Shown here: positions 46,446 through 58,115 of the stretch, in pieces
How positions within the stretch are numbered: the first letter of the stretch is position 1
Layout of the letters: every line of letters starts with the position of its first letter
Assembly (NCBI GenBank): GCA_037179515.1
Contig: JAXCGZ010020879.1
Coordinates: 1-64,000 of the forward strand
Reading direction: 5' to 3'
Source: Halocaridina rubra
Taxonomy: Eukaryota > Arthropoda > Malacostraca > Decapoda > Atyidae
DNA length: 64,000 nt
Position numbers and translations under genes: made by a program
Notes under the pieces: model-generated
The model's input: only the letters and a program-made list of their open reading frames with translations
Told to the model about the DNA's origin: nothing
The model's database searches: none

Positions 46446-49400
46446 GTAAGTTAGTGATACTCTACAGCATATGCTCTGTAGAGTTAGAGTATACTGTCTT
46501 TATTCATTAGATTCAGACTATACAGTATTTGCTCTGTAGATTCAGACTTTACAAAATTTGCTGTTTGGAATCAGATTACACAGTATTTGCTCTGTAGTTT
46601 AAGACTACACAGTATTTGTTCTGTAGATCAGACTATGCAGTACATGCTATGTACATTTAGACATATGCATTATTTGCACTCTAGATTCAGACTATATTGT
46701 ATTTGATCTGTAGATTTAAACTATACAGTATTTGTTATGTAGATCAGACTATACAGCATTTCCTCTGTAGATCAGACTCTTCAGAATCTACTCTGTAGAT
46801 TCAGACTTTACAGTATTTGCATTGTATATTCAGAGTATACAGTATTTGCAATGTATATTCAGAGTATACAGTATTTGCTCTGTAGATTCAGGTTATACAT
46901 AATGAGTTTTATATATCCTTTGGTACACAAATGCAAACTCTATGTTAAAAGCAGCTATTTTTTTTTTTATCTGATTATTCTTTCCAATTTCTATTTCAGA
47001 ACCCCATGTGTGCACAATTACAACAAATTCAAGGTCTACTTCTTCCTGTTATGTAGAATGCCACGGTTCAGAAGTCCTGGGACTAATGAAGGAGCATCTG
47101 CAGTTCTCTATGAATTATCTATTGACAGTAAGTAATAGAACCATCTTTCATGTTCTGTAAGTAACAATTATCCCTTAAGCCAGTACTTGGTTCTATCACT
47201 TCCTATGTTAAAAATTGCCTATAGTCAAAAGCCTTTTATAATTGTGTATAAACTTAGCTTATAATCTATTTCCAACTTCCTGTATATTTTAAATTATTGA
47301 AAGATTACTGTACTGTACATAAACTGTGCCAAATACAATATAACTGTAAAAACAGTACGGACACTCCCCAACTTACAAACGAGTTAGGTTCCAGAAGTCC
47401 GTTCATAAGTAGAACTGTTTGTAAGTTGTGTCAAGGTAAAAAAAATGGTACTGTACAGGACATATATATGCAGTAATGTGCAGTACTTAGGCTAAAGACA
47501 CTTAACTACTGCATAAAACAATGAGTATACAGTATTGATGAGTTTTAATACAGTAATATAATAATATAATAATACAGTATAGTACAGTAATACAGGTATA
47601 CCTCTAGTCACGAACTTAATCCGTTCCTTAACCACATTCGTGAGTCAAAATGTTCGTAACTGGAAACAATTTTCCCCATTGTAATGCATGTTAAACAAAT
47701 TAATCCTTTCCCCAGCTCCTGAAATATTCCTTTTTAATTTTTTTTATGGGTTTGTATGTTAGAAAAATTTTTAAATGAATGAAAAATAACCTTAATCATA
47801 GAAAACTACTGCACAGTATATTCCACTGTACTAAAATAAAACATGGTTCAGTATTTACTTTTTCGGTTGATAGTTGCTGGCACACGTGGATGGAGGAGGA
47901 GGAGGACTACTCCTTCGATAAAGAGTCCCCTTCCTTAAAAACGTCGGGCAACTGTTCAGGTACAGGCTGTATTTCTGGTGTATTCTCTCTACATGTACTC
48001 TTAGAAGATGTATCTCTGGCTGGTATTGGCACAAGATAACGATCCAGAGTAATTTATCTTTTTCTTTTTTGATAAATTTTTCTGAAACGGGACATTACAT
48101 TTTCATTTAAATTGTTCACTGCTCTATTGCTCACAGTTTTTCCGTGTGATAACTCTCAATGAAAGCCTGCACATCACTACACTTATTAAAAAGTTTCTTT
48201 AAAACTTTTTACTTGAAACATTTACCCTCTCAATCCCCCTCCTTCACTGATTGCTCCTCTTGGATAGTTTTCTCCTGTTCTCATTGCAACTCGGTCAATT
48301 CTTGGGTGGCGAGTTCTTGTTTGTGGCCCCCCACCAGCCCAAACTTTTGCACGTGGCTACAGTCTCATTCACTATATTAACAGCTGTCTCCTTGAAACCC
48401 TCGAAGTCTCTATCAGCCACACAACCTGGTCAAAGTTTCCTCCAGGCGGCCTGCAATGTGCGGTAAGAGACCCCCTTTTATACCTTGTCGTTGAGGCCTA
48501 TGCTGTGGAGTATATTGAAGTGGTCTTTCCAGAATTCCTGCAGGGTCAAATTCGTGTTGTTGGTGACCTGGAAGCACCTGGCAAAAAGACCCTTCGTATA
48601 CAGTTTGTTAAAATTAGAAATGTCTTGCTGGTCTATGGGCTGGAGGAGAGGAGTAGTGTTTGGAGGCAGAATTTCAGAGTGATAGACTAAAAGAGGCTTA
48701 ATCTTGCAATCCCCACTTACATTAGCGCATAGTAAAAGTGTAAGCCTGTCATTCATTGGTATGTGGCCAGGCAGTGCCATCTCGTCTTTGGTTATATTCC
48801 TTCTAGGCATTTTTTTCCAAAACAGTGCTGTTTCATCCTAGTTAAAAACTTGCTGTGAGACATTACCTTTGCTTTCGATAAATTTAGCGAATATTGGTAC
48901 ATAAACATCCGCTGCATTTTGGTTCGAACTAGCCATATCCCCATGCCTAGCAACACTATGAATTCCAGTTCATCAACAGAACTTTTCAAATCAGCCTCTA
49001 CTTGCTCTAAATTAGTCAATTTTAGCACCACAAGCACTCGGAGTGTTCGCTACTAAGTCATGATGTATCTGTAGAGCTCTCATATTATAGCCTCTCTTAC
49101 ACTATCTCCAGAAAGCTCTTTTTCATTTATGCAAACTAACAATAACTTTTCTAGATCTTCTATAATATGAAACCTATGCTTTGTTAAAATAGTCACTCCT
49201 TTAGACACATCAGCTGCCTTTAGGGCCTCTTTATTCTTTAAAATAGTACAGATGGTCGATTTTGCCATGTCATACTGCATGACGAGATCAGAAACACAAA
49301 CACCATTCTCATGTGTAGCTATTATTTCTTTTTTCGTTTCCACGGTAATACGCCACTATCACTAACACTTTTCAATTTCTTAGGAGCCATAATGAGGACT

Positions 49401-52400
49401 AATTTAAAGTAAAAAGCAAAAAAATCTGAGAATCTACCAAGAAAGAAAAACGAACAAACTTATGGGCACCAATGCAGACCTGAGAGCAAACACGCGGTTG
49501 CCCAGGTGGATGTATGTTCGTACCTCAAGGATTGTTCGTGGGCGGATTCAAAATTTGTATGAAAATTGTATTTGTAGGTCGATCTGTTCGTGGTTGGTGG
49601 CGTTCATAGGTGGAGGTTTCATTTTACATACATTAATACATGGGTAGGTGATGGGTAGGTTTTTGTTCGTATTGTTTATTGTTAGTAACGCGGATGTTCG
49701 TAAGTAGGGGAGCTTCTGTACTGTAATTATTGTAATGTACTTTATTGGGGGGGAAAATGTTATTAAATTCTTTTTCTTTCTTTTACAACCATGTATATTT
49801 AAAACTGTGTAAAATATGGGACAACTGTATAACACCTCTGCATTTCAAGGTACCAAGACATAATTGCATCCTAGTTATTGTTAGTAATACAGTATAATTA
49901 GGAATTCCTTTGAAAAACAGAGTGAATTTATCGATGCCTGTTAGTGTTTTATATGTAACTATTGCAGTGAAATTCTTCAAATCATTATGTTTCTAAAGTA
50001 TATCCAAACCTTTTTCCACTGAATAACATATCTGCAGACCGGAAATGGTGTTATGGAGAACTGTATAATTGGATCTTGTAAAGAAGATTAACCCCAGGGT
50101 GCTCTAGGGTTATATATTTTTACAATGCACGTCACCTAACCTAAGATAAACTAACAATTTATGGAGGTATTTAACTATATATAGGATTTTGGGGGTTGCT
50201 TACCATTACAATATCTTTATGCTTATACCATATATGTATGTTCCAGAGCAAACAGTACGGGAGCCAGTACGTACAGCATCCAGGCATGGCAAAGTTCTTG
50301 TTAGAGGCAAGTGATCGCCACTGGGAAGAAGGTATGGATGTTTTGAAGAAGTACCTCCAGAGGGGAGGTAAAGTTCCTAGTACTGTTCCAGACTTCAAGG
50401 GCAATTTCGTATTTGCAGGAAATGTGAGTATATAACCATATCAGATCACATTATGTTGCGATATTAACTTTTGCAACCTGATATTTTTCACTTACAAGCA
50501 AAGTGCTTCCTCCTGCAGTCCTATTAGATCTCTCCTTCTCATTACTTTGTAACCCTTGGAAAACACTTATACTGCTAGTAGTGCTTGTTTCCAAGTATGT
50601 CAATGTTGTTATAGAAAAGCATTCAGAATATCTGCTTTCTATGGGACTTTCCTTTATTTAACATCAACTAACATTAAGTTCAGAGATTGCTATCATGGGC
50701 TGGAGAACTATCTGTAATTTGAAATACCCTAATTCACCTGCAAATAACAATAATACTTTAAATTTTAGATTTGGCATCACTCACAATAGCAATAGGTACA
50801 TTACTATTTATGCTAACAAGCTTTTATATTGTGCATTCATGCTATATAACTTTCCCAGCGACATGTCAACGAAATAAAATCCATCGCATTGTGGAGAGTG
50901 ATCTGCCACACCTCATCGCAAGAGTCTTGTAGTGTCCCCCTTGACATTATAAAAGCTACTGACTCCCTCATTTGGAAAAAACATCAACTCATGTATGGTA
51001 ATGCAACAACAGATGCCAGATATCGTTTACCACTTCATTACTGTCTGAAGGAACAGCACACTAAAATGAAATTATCCATGCCCATATGAGATACCTTTGC
51101 ACACTATCCCATGAAAGAATATATCCCTAAAGATACCTTTGCAGGTAAAGGGGTAATGGCTTTCAGTCATGCTAGTCAGCCACTAGCTGAGAAGTATTTC
51201 ATACCTACTAGCCTTGTTTAACATGCCCAAAGTTTTGTTGGACCTCAAACTATAAGCGGTATCGAAAATAATATTTTGTTGGCATTTACCAGCTTACTGA
51301 CTCACATACTAAATGATCTGTTCCATCTTTTGTAGACCTTCATCTTGAACCACTGTTAGGCACTTTAGCATTTTCTGGTGCAGCTTCAAGGAGTGCTTGA
51401 TTACTTATTTTCTTTCCTGTGAGGCTACTTTTTTGTTTTTTAGCACACATTTCAGGAGATTCTCATCACTTCCTTTTCTCACTATAAACTCTCACTCCCA
51501 TTCACACTAAGCTTGCATAGTATTAAAATAACTATCAACAACATTGCAGACTGTTTGCTTAGAGTGCACACTGCACTGTCTGCAAAAACAATGAGGGTGC
51601 TTTTCTTTCATGTGTAGGATGGCCAAAATTATTGCACTTATTGGGCCCGGGCACCAAGAAAAAGAAGCAGTTTAGGGACATGGCAGAATGGTAAATCATA
51701 AAAAGACAGACTGAAAGAATAGGTAAAGTAATGAAAACCTAAAAATGATAAGAGAGAAAGCAAAGAGAAATAGAGATGTGATGTGTTGCAACTTGTCAGA
51801 TGAGAATGGATAATAAGAGATGTGTAATGAATACATCAGAATATTCGGTGTAGATGTAAGCATAGGCACAGGACTCTGACTGCAGGAAGACTTAACATCA
51901 GGTGGTCCTGGCCAGTCTCATTTGAGTCCACAAGACCTTCAGCTGTAGTATTGCAAAGGGCGGGTGATGCCGTGCACCAATCTACTGGTGAATTCACTTT
52001 TCAGTGATGCTGCCCAGTTAGTAACCTTAAAGTTTTTGCTCACTAATACTTAATGACTCAAGAAACTTTTCTCTGATGCTGCTTAAGCAAAAAGCCGCTG
52101 GAAAAAATTTTCTTATGCCTCGTGGCTGTTGTGGCAGGTATGCTCACATACAGTCGTAAAGTGTACATGAACAAGGATAAATGTACTTTCCACAAATAAG
52201 TAAAAACTAGTAACGTATTCTGTGTTCAGAATCAAATTTACTACGGTAGATATTACCTTATACAGTACCAATTCTTATTCATCATTCCTATTTTCATCTG
52301 CAAATTATTCATGAATAGGGATAACTTTTTTGCATGAATAAGCAAAACTGTGAATATTGTCTTCTTATATACAAATTGACAACACTAGATATCATTTACA

Positions 52401-55400
52401 ACACCAATACATATTCATCATTATATTCAGAGTTATTACTATCTGTGTTTTATTTGACAGCCTCAACTTCAAATGTCAGGCACAGATGAAACGATAAAAG
52501 ATAAATATGTCGATTATCTACAAACCATGCTGGACAACTCTAAGCAGTTGTCTAAATTCATGAACCGACTCTATCGTAAGGCAGGAAAGAATTTTGACCA
52601 AGGAGGTGATGCTGAGGTAAGATACAGATTTCCAGGTTTAAGTAATAACCGAATTTGTGTTATTGGGAAAGGACTTTACGCATGTGACTTCCCTTCTCTT
52701 GGACCGTTTTCCAACTCGCTGATTCGTATCTTCCCTTAAATATATACATTATTTATATACTTTAGCATTTATGATAATGTTCGGCATTTTCCACTCACAG
52801 TCCCTGTACAATTGATATACGGATTTGGTTACTAGAAACAAAAGAAAACCTCGATCTCAAGTATTTTCTTCTTATATCTGGAACTTTGTCATCACTACCT
52901 TGTAGTGTTATATTTTTATCAGGGTCTAGGTGTTATACAAAATTTTCTTTTTAAAGACAGGTGTATTTTACCTTACACTTTGAAATGCAACCTAAAACTA
53001 CCAGAAAATGTCCTTAACATTACCTTTAATACAGTATTTAGATACATTATGGAGTTTGTGTCATTAATCATATTAAAATAAGGATTTAGCCAAGGGTCTC
53101 AATAACTCATCACTGTGTGTTAGGAATGGAATTCAGCCTTAATCCCCCTACTGCAATATGTCTGTGTTCACCGACATTTGAATGGGAACTAACTGTCACA
53201 TAGAGTGAGAGAGAGAGAGAGCGCCCCTTAATCCCTTTTTACTTCTTCACTTATATGTACAGAGATGAATTTGAGTGTGTCCTTACTTTTTTCCAGTAAG
53301 TAAAGTTAAGATTATTACTTCTAAAGTCATCAAATTTCACAAACACTCCAACATCATTTTGAAATAACAATATACTGTACATTTGTTGCTTACAAAATGC
53401 AAATTGTGGGAGTGTCTTGGGGATAACTACACATGTGATTATGCCTAAGTTATGTTAAAGAATAAGAAAATTTTCTTTTGCCTTGAGACAAAACTACTTT
53501 TCCCATAGTTTCGAGGGTATTACTTTTGTGTGTGACGATCCTCACTATCTACAGTATATTGTACCTTAACCTAATCTAATAATCATCACACTATGATTCA
53601 TAAGTAGCAAAATAAAATATACAATATGTATTTTAAATAATGTTCGGTTAAGATCCGTTTTATGCACCCTTCCAGAGTGTAAGGCTTCAAACTTGAGTTC
53701 GGTTAGCTTAGTAAGATAGATTAGCTTAGATTAGTAAGGTAGTCCAAAAATATAAGGGGAGCAAAAAATGAATCTTTACCTACTGCTGTACATGGTACAA
53801 TAGTGTAAATGTCCCAGTAAACAGAGCACTAAACTAACACTGGTCTGTATCTGAAATAATCCCTCTCATCTTTCGTGGTAATAACGGGGAAAACATGGGA
53901 AAGTTTATGGTAAATCTTTACAACAGGATCCTTTTCAATTTGGAGGTGCAAATTATTTTTTTCCTGTAGTTTTTTATGCGTTTTGAATAAACTTGACCTT
54001 GATAACTGTTGGAAAATGTATGCTAACCTAACCTAATCATACCTATAAACATAGTCATAATTGCCAATTTTTCCAATGCTTTTTAATTTATGTGACCTTA
54101 AAAACTGCCATAAATAACATTTTCTACTCCACATTGAGACGGGTCCAATTGCAAAAAATTTACCAACTTTTTTTAACATAAAATGTACAACCTAACTTAA
54201 TCTTTACAAATATGAACCTCATTTTCGTCTTGGTAAAACTATATTTACACATATTAACCCGTCTCCCTTGGGGACTTTGAAAGGTCCCAATTCTTCACGA
54301 GTTCCAGAAAATAAATTAGTACCCGAACGCCAATTCCCAAATTGCAGACTCGTATTCAGATCAATCCAACTATCAACCACCTAACCTGACCTGAATCAAT
54401 CCCTGAAATCACCAGTGTGTACTATACTAATAATAAATTCTGATTATTAGGTGTTAGAAATATGGGAATCGGGAATATCACTACAGGAAAACATATTTTA
54501 GAAACTGGAAGTAATGAGCTAGCTCTATACCATTTTTATGAACAGGAAACAAAATTAATGAAGAAAATAAAAAGATATATGGAAATACTAAATGTCAATC
54601 ACCTAGAAATAGAACAGTCATCCATTGCTAAGTTGAAAGAATAAGAAAAGTTGATACTGAAATATAGAAGTCGAAAATGGCAGATAAGAAAACTTTTAGA
54701 ATATATAAGATTTACAAAAAAGATGTAGAAGAAATTAGTTGGTTTGATGATACAATTAAAACTAAATTATTGATTAAGGCAAGAACAGACACATTAGATT
54801 TGAACTGGAGAGGAAGATTTAAATATAAAGATACAATTATGTTGCTGAAACTTTGGAACATTTTATATTGCACTGCAAACTGTATAAGTTAGTTGGTTTG
54901 ATGATACAATTAAAACTAAATTATTGATTAAGGCAAGAACAGACACATTAGATTTGAACTGGAGAGGAAGATTTAAATATAAAGATACAATTATGTTGCT
55001 GAAACTTTGGAACATTTTATATTGCACTGGAAACTGTATAAGAATGTAAGAATGAAATATAAAATATTACAACAATCCTATATCAAAAATTAATGTGAAT
55101 TCATGTCAGATGTGCTTGATTTTAAGAATTGTGATAAAAAAAAAGACTTAGAAATTAGAAAAAAAAAAAAAATTTGAACTTTGGAAAATAAGGAAAATTA
55201 AAACAATCCTGCCAGTTAAAGACTCTATAAGTAAATAACAGGGGAGCTGTTACAAAAGCTTATCCTCACAGTACAAGTACAAGTTCTCATTATTATTATT
55301 GTTATTATTTATGTGACTCCCCAGTGATGATTACACAAGAGTATGTAAAGAAATTCCCCCTGAAGTGGACTAGAATACTTCATCCGTGTTCCCCTGTGTG

Positions 55401-55993
55401 TCGTAAGAGTCGACTGAATGAGATGGGGCGGGGAGACTAGGCATCCCCTTCTCTGTATTTTCTCTTCCCGGAGAGTTAGTATTTTGCCACTTCCCTTGTA
55501 AGGGGAAAAATAGTTCATGTATGTAGATGTAAAGAATTACACGTGGGGATGTCTGTCCTCTCCTAGCTTTTTCAAACTCAGCTGGCTCAGTAATTACAAC
55601 TATGAAAATGGATGACCCAGGAAGGAACAAACTGAATCATGTACTTTGACAAATTAAACATTCCTACTTATTCTGTTTTATTCATCAAAAATCTTTACGC
55701 TGCTCTGAGGTTAGAAAGGGCATTTACTCAGGGTAGCAGTCACACTTGCCAAAACCAAAATCCTTCTGAGGCAGGCGCCGACCTAGCTCTTTGTAGAAAA
55801 GGGAATCCGTGACGTAAAACCGATTAATGTCTTTAGTAATCAATTTTTATTTTGCTTTCAGTTTGCCCATTACTTCAGCGACAAAAGCAAGAATGAAGCG
55901 AAAATCACTCGTGAACTGGCTGGTCATATCAACACCTTTACTAAAATGAAGGACCTGGGTTTGGCCCTGACTACATTTGACTCCCATCTTTAA
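46328..55993 (+). CDS. Secreted ferritin light-chain-like subunit, complete coding region, 5 coding exons
   Basis: Exons 46328-46445, 47000-47127, 50247-50423, 52461-52616 and 55862-55993 join in phase with GT/AG junctions to give 236 residues. Residues 1-20 are a signal peptide (MRVLVVNVCVLVMAVTLIQA). A Glu/Pro-rich linker and Cys38, Cys44, Cys56 and Cys60 follow, as in secreted insect ferritin subunits. Helix A is LMKEHLQFSMNYLL and helix B AKFLLEASDRHWEEGMDVLKK. Positions matching the human ferroxidase ligands are changed: E27 to Q74, Y34 to L81, E62 to H107, H65 to E110. The subunit is therefore probably not a ferroxidase and, by analogy with insects, would serve nucleation or assembly with the heavy type. 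The ATG directly follows a splice-acceptor-like CTGCTGCAG, so an upstream non-coding exon is likely. Assignment rests on fold pattern and context. Confidence 0.86.
46460..46890. repeat. About 29-bp minisatellite in ferritin light-like intron 1
   Basis: The unit is close to CAGTATTTGCTCTGTAGATT plus CAGACTATA, repeated about 14 times with substitutions. Confidence 0.85.
47000..47127 (+). CDS. Ferritin light-like, exon 2 (cysteine-rich N terminus, helix A)
   Basis: Acceptor CTATTTCAG, donor GTAAGT. Read in the phase set by exon 1 it encodes KPHVCTITT and then a segment ending MKEHLQFSMNYLLT. The other two frames contain stops or lack ferritin similarity. Confidence 0.82.
47353..49723 (-). mobile_element. 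Tigger/pogo-type DNA transposon, decayed (in ferritin light-like intron 2)
   Basis: The ends are inverted: CAGTACGGACACTCCCCAAC on the left and, complemented, CAGTACAGAAGCTCCCCTAC on the right. The interior carries a broken TIGD1-like transposase on the minus strand. GTTCGTAA/TTACGAAC words are frequent near both ends. Confidence 0.8.
48478..49390 (-). pseudogene. TIGD1-like (CENP-B/DDE) transposase pseudogene
   Basis: The start ATG at 49390 opens MAPKKLKSVSDSG. After a stop, the CENP-B-type helix-turn-helix follows in 49343-49080 (SDLVMQYDMAKSTICTILKN). Further pieces are 49037-48792 and 48810-48478, with LTLLLCANVSGDCKIKPLLV and LPPNTTPLLQPIDQQ. Between LLVYHSE and LPPNTTP about 90 residues usual for the family, including catalytic Asp residues, are missing. 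Stops and frameshifts confirm that it is dead. Confidence 0.85.
50075..50215. repeat. TTAGG-like foldback remnant
   Basis: GATCTTGTAAAGAAGATTAA opens it and CACCTAACCTAAGATAAAC lies inside. It is related to the blocks at 19740 and 56025. It ends close to exon 3 of the ferritin light-like gene. Confidence 0.5.
50247..50423 (+). CDS. Ferritin light-like, exon 3 (helix B)
   Basis: 59 codons in phase 0, from SKQYGSQYVQHPGMAK to NFVFAGN. Acceptor TGTTCCAG, donor GTGAGT. HPGMAKFLLEASDRHWEEG lines up with the RPGLAKFLFEAASEERGH segment of the heavy-type gene in this window. Confidence 0.92.
50424..51600. other. Intron 3, first part; nothing recognised
   Basis: AT-rich intron sequence with no repeat family identified. 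Confidence 0.45.
51613..51990 (-). mobile_element. Internally deleted family B derivative (5' end joined to 3' end)
   Basis: On the minus strand the first part matches the family B 5' UTR (TACATCTACACCGAATATTC, GTATTCATTACACATCTCTT) and the rest matches its 3' UTR, without any EN or RT sequence between. It resembles the inserts at 10640-10846 and 11577-11765. Confidence 0.7.
52461..52616 (+). CDS. Ferritin light-like, exon 4 (helix C)
   Basis: 52 codons in phase 0, starting PQLQMSGTDE and ending DQGGDAE. Acceptor TTTGACAG, donor GTAAGA. It corresponds to the AA-x-x-x-E helix C region of ferritin. Confidence 0.88.
52617..54450. other. Ferritin light-like intron 4, first part
   Basis: A SINE family D remnant at about 53095-53195 (GTTAGGAATGGAATTCAGCC) and CCTAACC words near 54025 and 54380. 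Otherwise nothing recognised. Confidence 0.5.
54460..55055 (+). mobile_element. Non-LTR RT remnant with Cys/His motif, 154-bp tandem duplication
   Basis: Residual frames 54462-54644 and 54677-54892 are charged. Just after, in another phase, AETLEHFILHCKLYK (about 54844-54888) resembles the C-terminal zinc-binding segment (E-HFLLHC) of non-LTR retrotransposon ORF2. The segment starting TTAGTTGGTTTGATGATACA at 54735 is repeated at 54889, offset 154 bp. Confidence 0.6.
55695..55830 (+). mobile_element. SINE family C, 3' part
   Basis: CTGAGGTTAGAAAGGGCA, the AAAATCCTTCTGAGGCAG block and GGGAATCCGTGACGTAAAAC match family C. It ends 30 bp before exon 5 of the ferritin light-like gene. Confidence 0.75.
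55862..55993 (+). CDS. Ferritin light-like, exon 5 (helices D/E, stop)
   Basis: Acceptor TGCTTTCAG at 55853-55861, then FAHYFSDKSKNEAKITREL and onward to DSHL and TAA at 55991-55993. The exon lies just after a SINE fragment in the intron. Confidence 0.88.
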   Translation, partial: FAHYFSDKSKNEAKITRELAGHINTFTKMKDLGLALTTFDSHL

Positions 55994-56024
55994 AATATCT
56001 TCATAACAATTCCTTTTTTTGAAG

Positions 56025-56195
56025 CAGGTAAAGATTAGCCACCCCTATTACATTAACTTCATAAACTGTTAGGCTAGAGAAGGTTAGCTTAATACCTAAT
56101 CTAACCTTGTACCAACCTGGGCTAACCAAGTGTACCAATTTAAGGGGTTATTTAATGTACAGGGAGTCGATTATCATTACCTGATTTTTTTTTTA
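56025..56195. repeat. TTAGG-like foldback element in the 3' UTR
   Basis: Starts CAGGTAAAGATTAGCCACCC and ends GATTATCATTACCTG, its approximate inverse. It lies within the predicted 3' UTR of the ferritin light-like gene. Confidence 0.6.
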
Positions 56196-56613
56196 TATAT
56201 TTGTGAGGTAAAGAGTTGTATTTCATATTTACTTTGAATAGAATTAAAATATCTAAGTGGTTTGTGATTCCCACTTTCAAATATGTAGTATTTATAAAGG
56301 CTTGACGACCTATTTTTACATCTTTATTAGCAGTTACAGCACACATTATTATGTAACAATTATGTGAAACTTTACCATATATTTGTATAGAGCATTATAT
56401 AGTATATGGTTCCTAAGCATTACTTTTACCATAGAAAATAAGGAAATAGTATAAGTGTGCATAATAGAATTTCTGAGTGAGCTCTAAATATTTTAATTTT
56501 TTTTTTCTTGTTAAGAAAAACTGTTGCGGCAATTAATTGCCAAATTTTTCAGCTTTTTGATGTTCATTATGTTATAATATGAAGAATAATGTATGCTGCA
56601 AAGACGATGCATG

Positions 56614-56619
56614 AATAAA
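56614..56619 (+). terminator. Candidate poly(A) signal, ferritin light-like gene
   Basis: AATAAA about 620 nt after the stop codon, followed by a T/G-containing stretch. The 3' UTR (55994 to about 56640) contains a TTAGG-like element at about 56030-56190. Confidence 0.5.
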
Positions 56620-56839
56620 AGAGAATAAGTTGCTATATTGAGTTTCTGTATTCTTCAGTCACATTTTGTAATGGTTATTCTCTGCCTGGTAGGTGACACA
56701 TTTTGTAATGGTTATTCTCTGCCTGGTAGGTGACAAACACGGATCGAGTCCACCGCGAAGCGCTATGAAGGGTGTCCAGCTTAAATTCAACAGCTCTGAT
56801 TTGTACCAGTACAAGTAAAATATTGAATGAAAATAAAAA

Positions 56840-56840
56840 G

Positions 56841-56914
<74 letters not shown>
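56840..56914. repeat. (TA)n microsatellite
   Basis: About 36 units. A SINE family D remnant in minus orientation lies just before, at about 56715-56815. Confidence 0.95.
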
Positions 56915-56917
<3 letters not shown>

Positions 56918-57213
56918 AAAGAAATTAATTTAGTATACAAAGAAGCATCCCATCAGATAAGATATTGACAAACCAATTTCTAAGAGGAAGAGAATATATG
57001 AGACATTTAATACTATACTAGGCTAAGTGCCAAAAGTACAAAATATCAAAAAACTTATATTCAGTAAACACATGTCATCTTGATGATACTTAAAAAAAAA
57101 AAAAAAAACATGAGTGGCTACAGAGATATCAAAGATTTGAAGTTGAGAAACTAAAATAATTTTCTGGTTGCTGTAGTTTTAAGACTTCACCTAGTCCTGC
57201 ATAGTACTAGGAA

Positions 57214-57528
57214 CCTGCTTCTTCCCATCTACCTCCAAACTCTGGAACTCTTTTTCCTCCTGTCTTTCCTAATTCTTATGACCTTTCATCCTTCAAAAAG
57301 CAGATCTATCGTCATCTCGGAGCCTAGTCCTCCATATCTCTGAGTCCTCCGTACTTTGACTGTTTTTTTCTGTCTGTCGTTTTCCTTTGTGTGACATTAC
57401 CTCATCTCTGCTTTGTCCTTAACCATTTTCTTTTCCTTCGTCTTGGTATTTTCTCGTGCCCGGGCCTTTATTGATGAGGGCAGTTTCTGCCCGTCCCGGT
57501 GTCACACTTAAAAAAAAAAAAAAAAAAA
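57214..57528 (+). mobile_element. Family B LINE copy 3, 3' end only
   Basis: Begins CTGCTTCTTCCCATCTACCT, contains the decayed WNSLPPSVF region and the complete 3' UTR, and ends CGGTGTCACACTT plus poly(A). It is a 5'-truncated insertion of 315 bp. Confidence 0.88.
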
Positions 57529-57884
57529 CTGAAACAGAGGAGAGACAAAGTTAAATTACTGTTCTTTTGTATATGAAGTAAAGGGAGAGAGTTTATCACT
57601 AGATATCTTATTTAGATTTCTTAAAACATAACACTTTGTCATAAACTGGGAAATAATCTATATTTACCTATACACAAAAGTTGCAGTCTTTTGGAGGTGG
57701 AGCAGCAGAGTCAAATCGCACACCCAACTAGGGTGATGATTAGATATTTTTCTACAGGAACCTCTTCTTATGCCTTGCCTTTATGTGCATGGAAAAGCCA
57801 ATGCGAGATTCCCAGTCCCACAGCTCCACTCCACTGAGTCGACAATTAGGACATACAAGACATGAGTAAAGAACAAGAGAACCT

Positions 57885-58115
57885 ACCTATCTATATGCAA
57901 TGACCCCATTCCCCCTTTTAAGGGGTGGCCGAGCCAAAGAACACACATTCGCCAAAAAACCAAGACACCTCAATCATTCCTCTTAGTTCCTTGGGGATAA
58001 AGGGTTGCCACAGCTCACCCCCTCCATTCTGTTTGGGTCAACGACAGGGTAGGTGAGCAAGGACCTTCTGCCATGACGCCTCGCAGCCACTCCTGGTTTA
58101 CCCCCACTGCTTAAT
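57885..58115 (+). repeat. Family E repeat copy
   Basis: TTAAGGGGTGGCCGAGCCAA, CTTAGTTCCTTGGGGATAAA and GCCTCGCAGCCACTCCTGG match the other family E copies. Confidence 0.75.

Noticed and set aside
55370..55630. 86-residue minus-strand ORF
   Set aside because: It overlaps the family G short repeat and has no recognisable domain.
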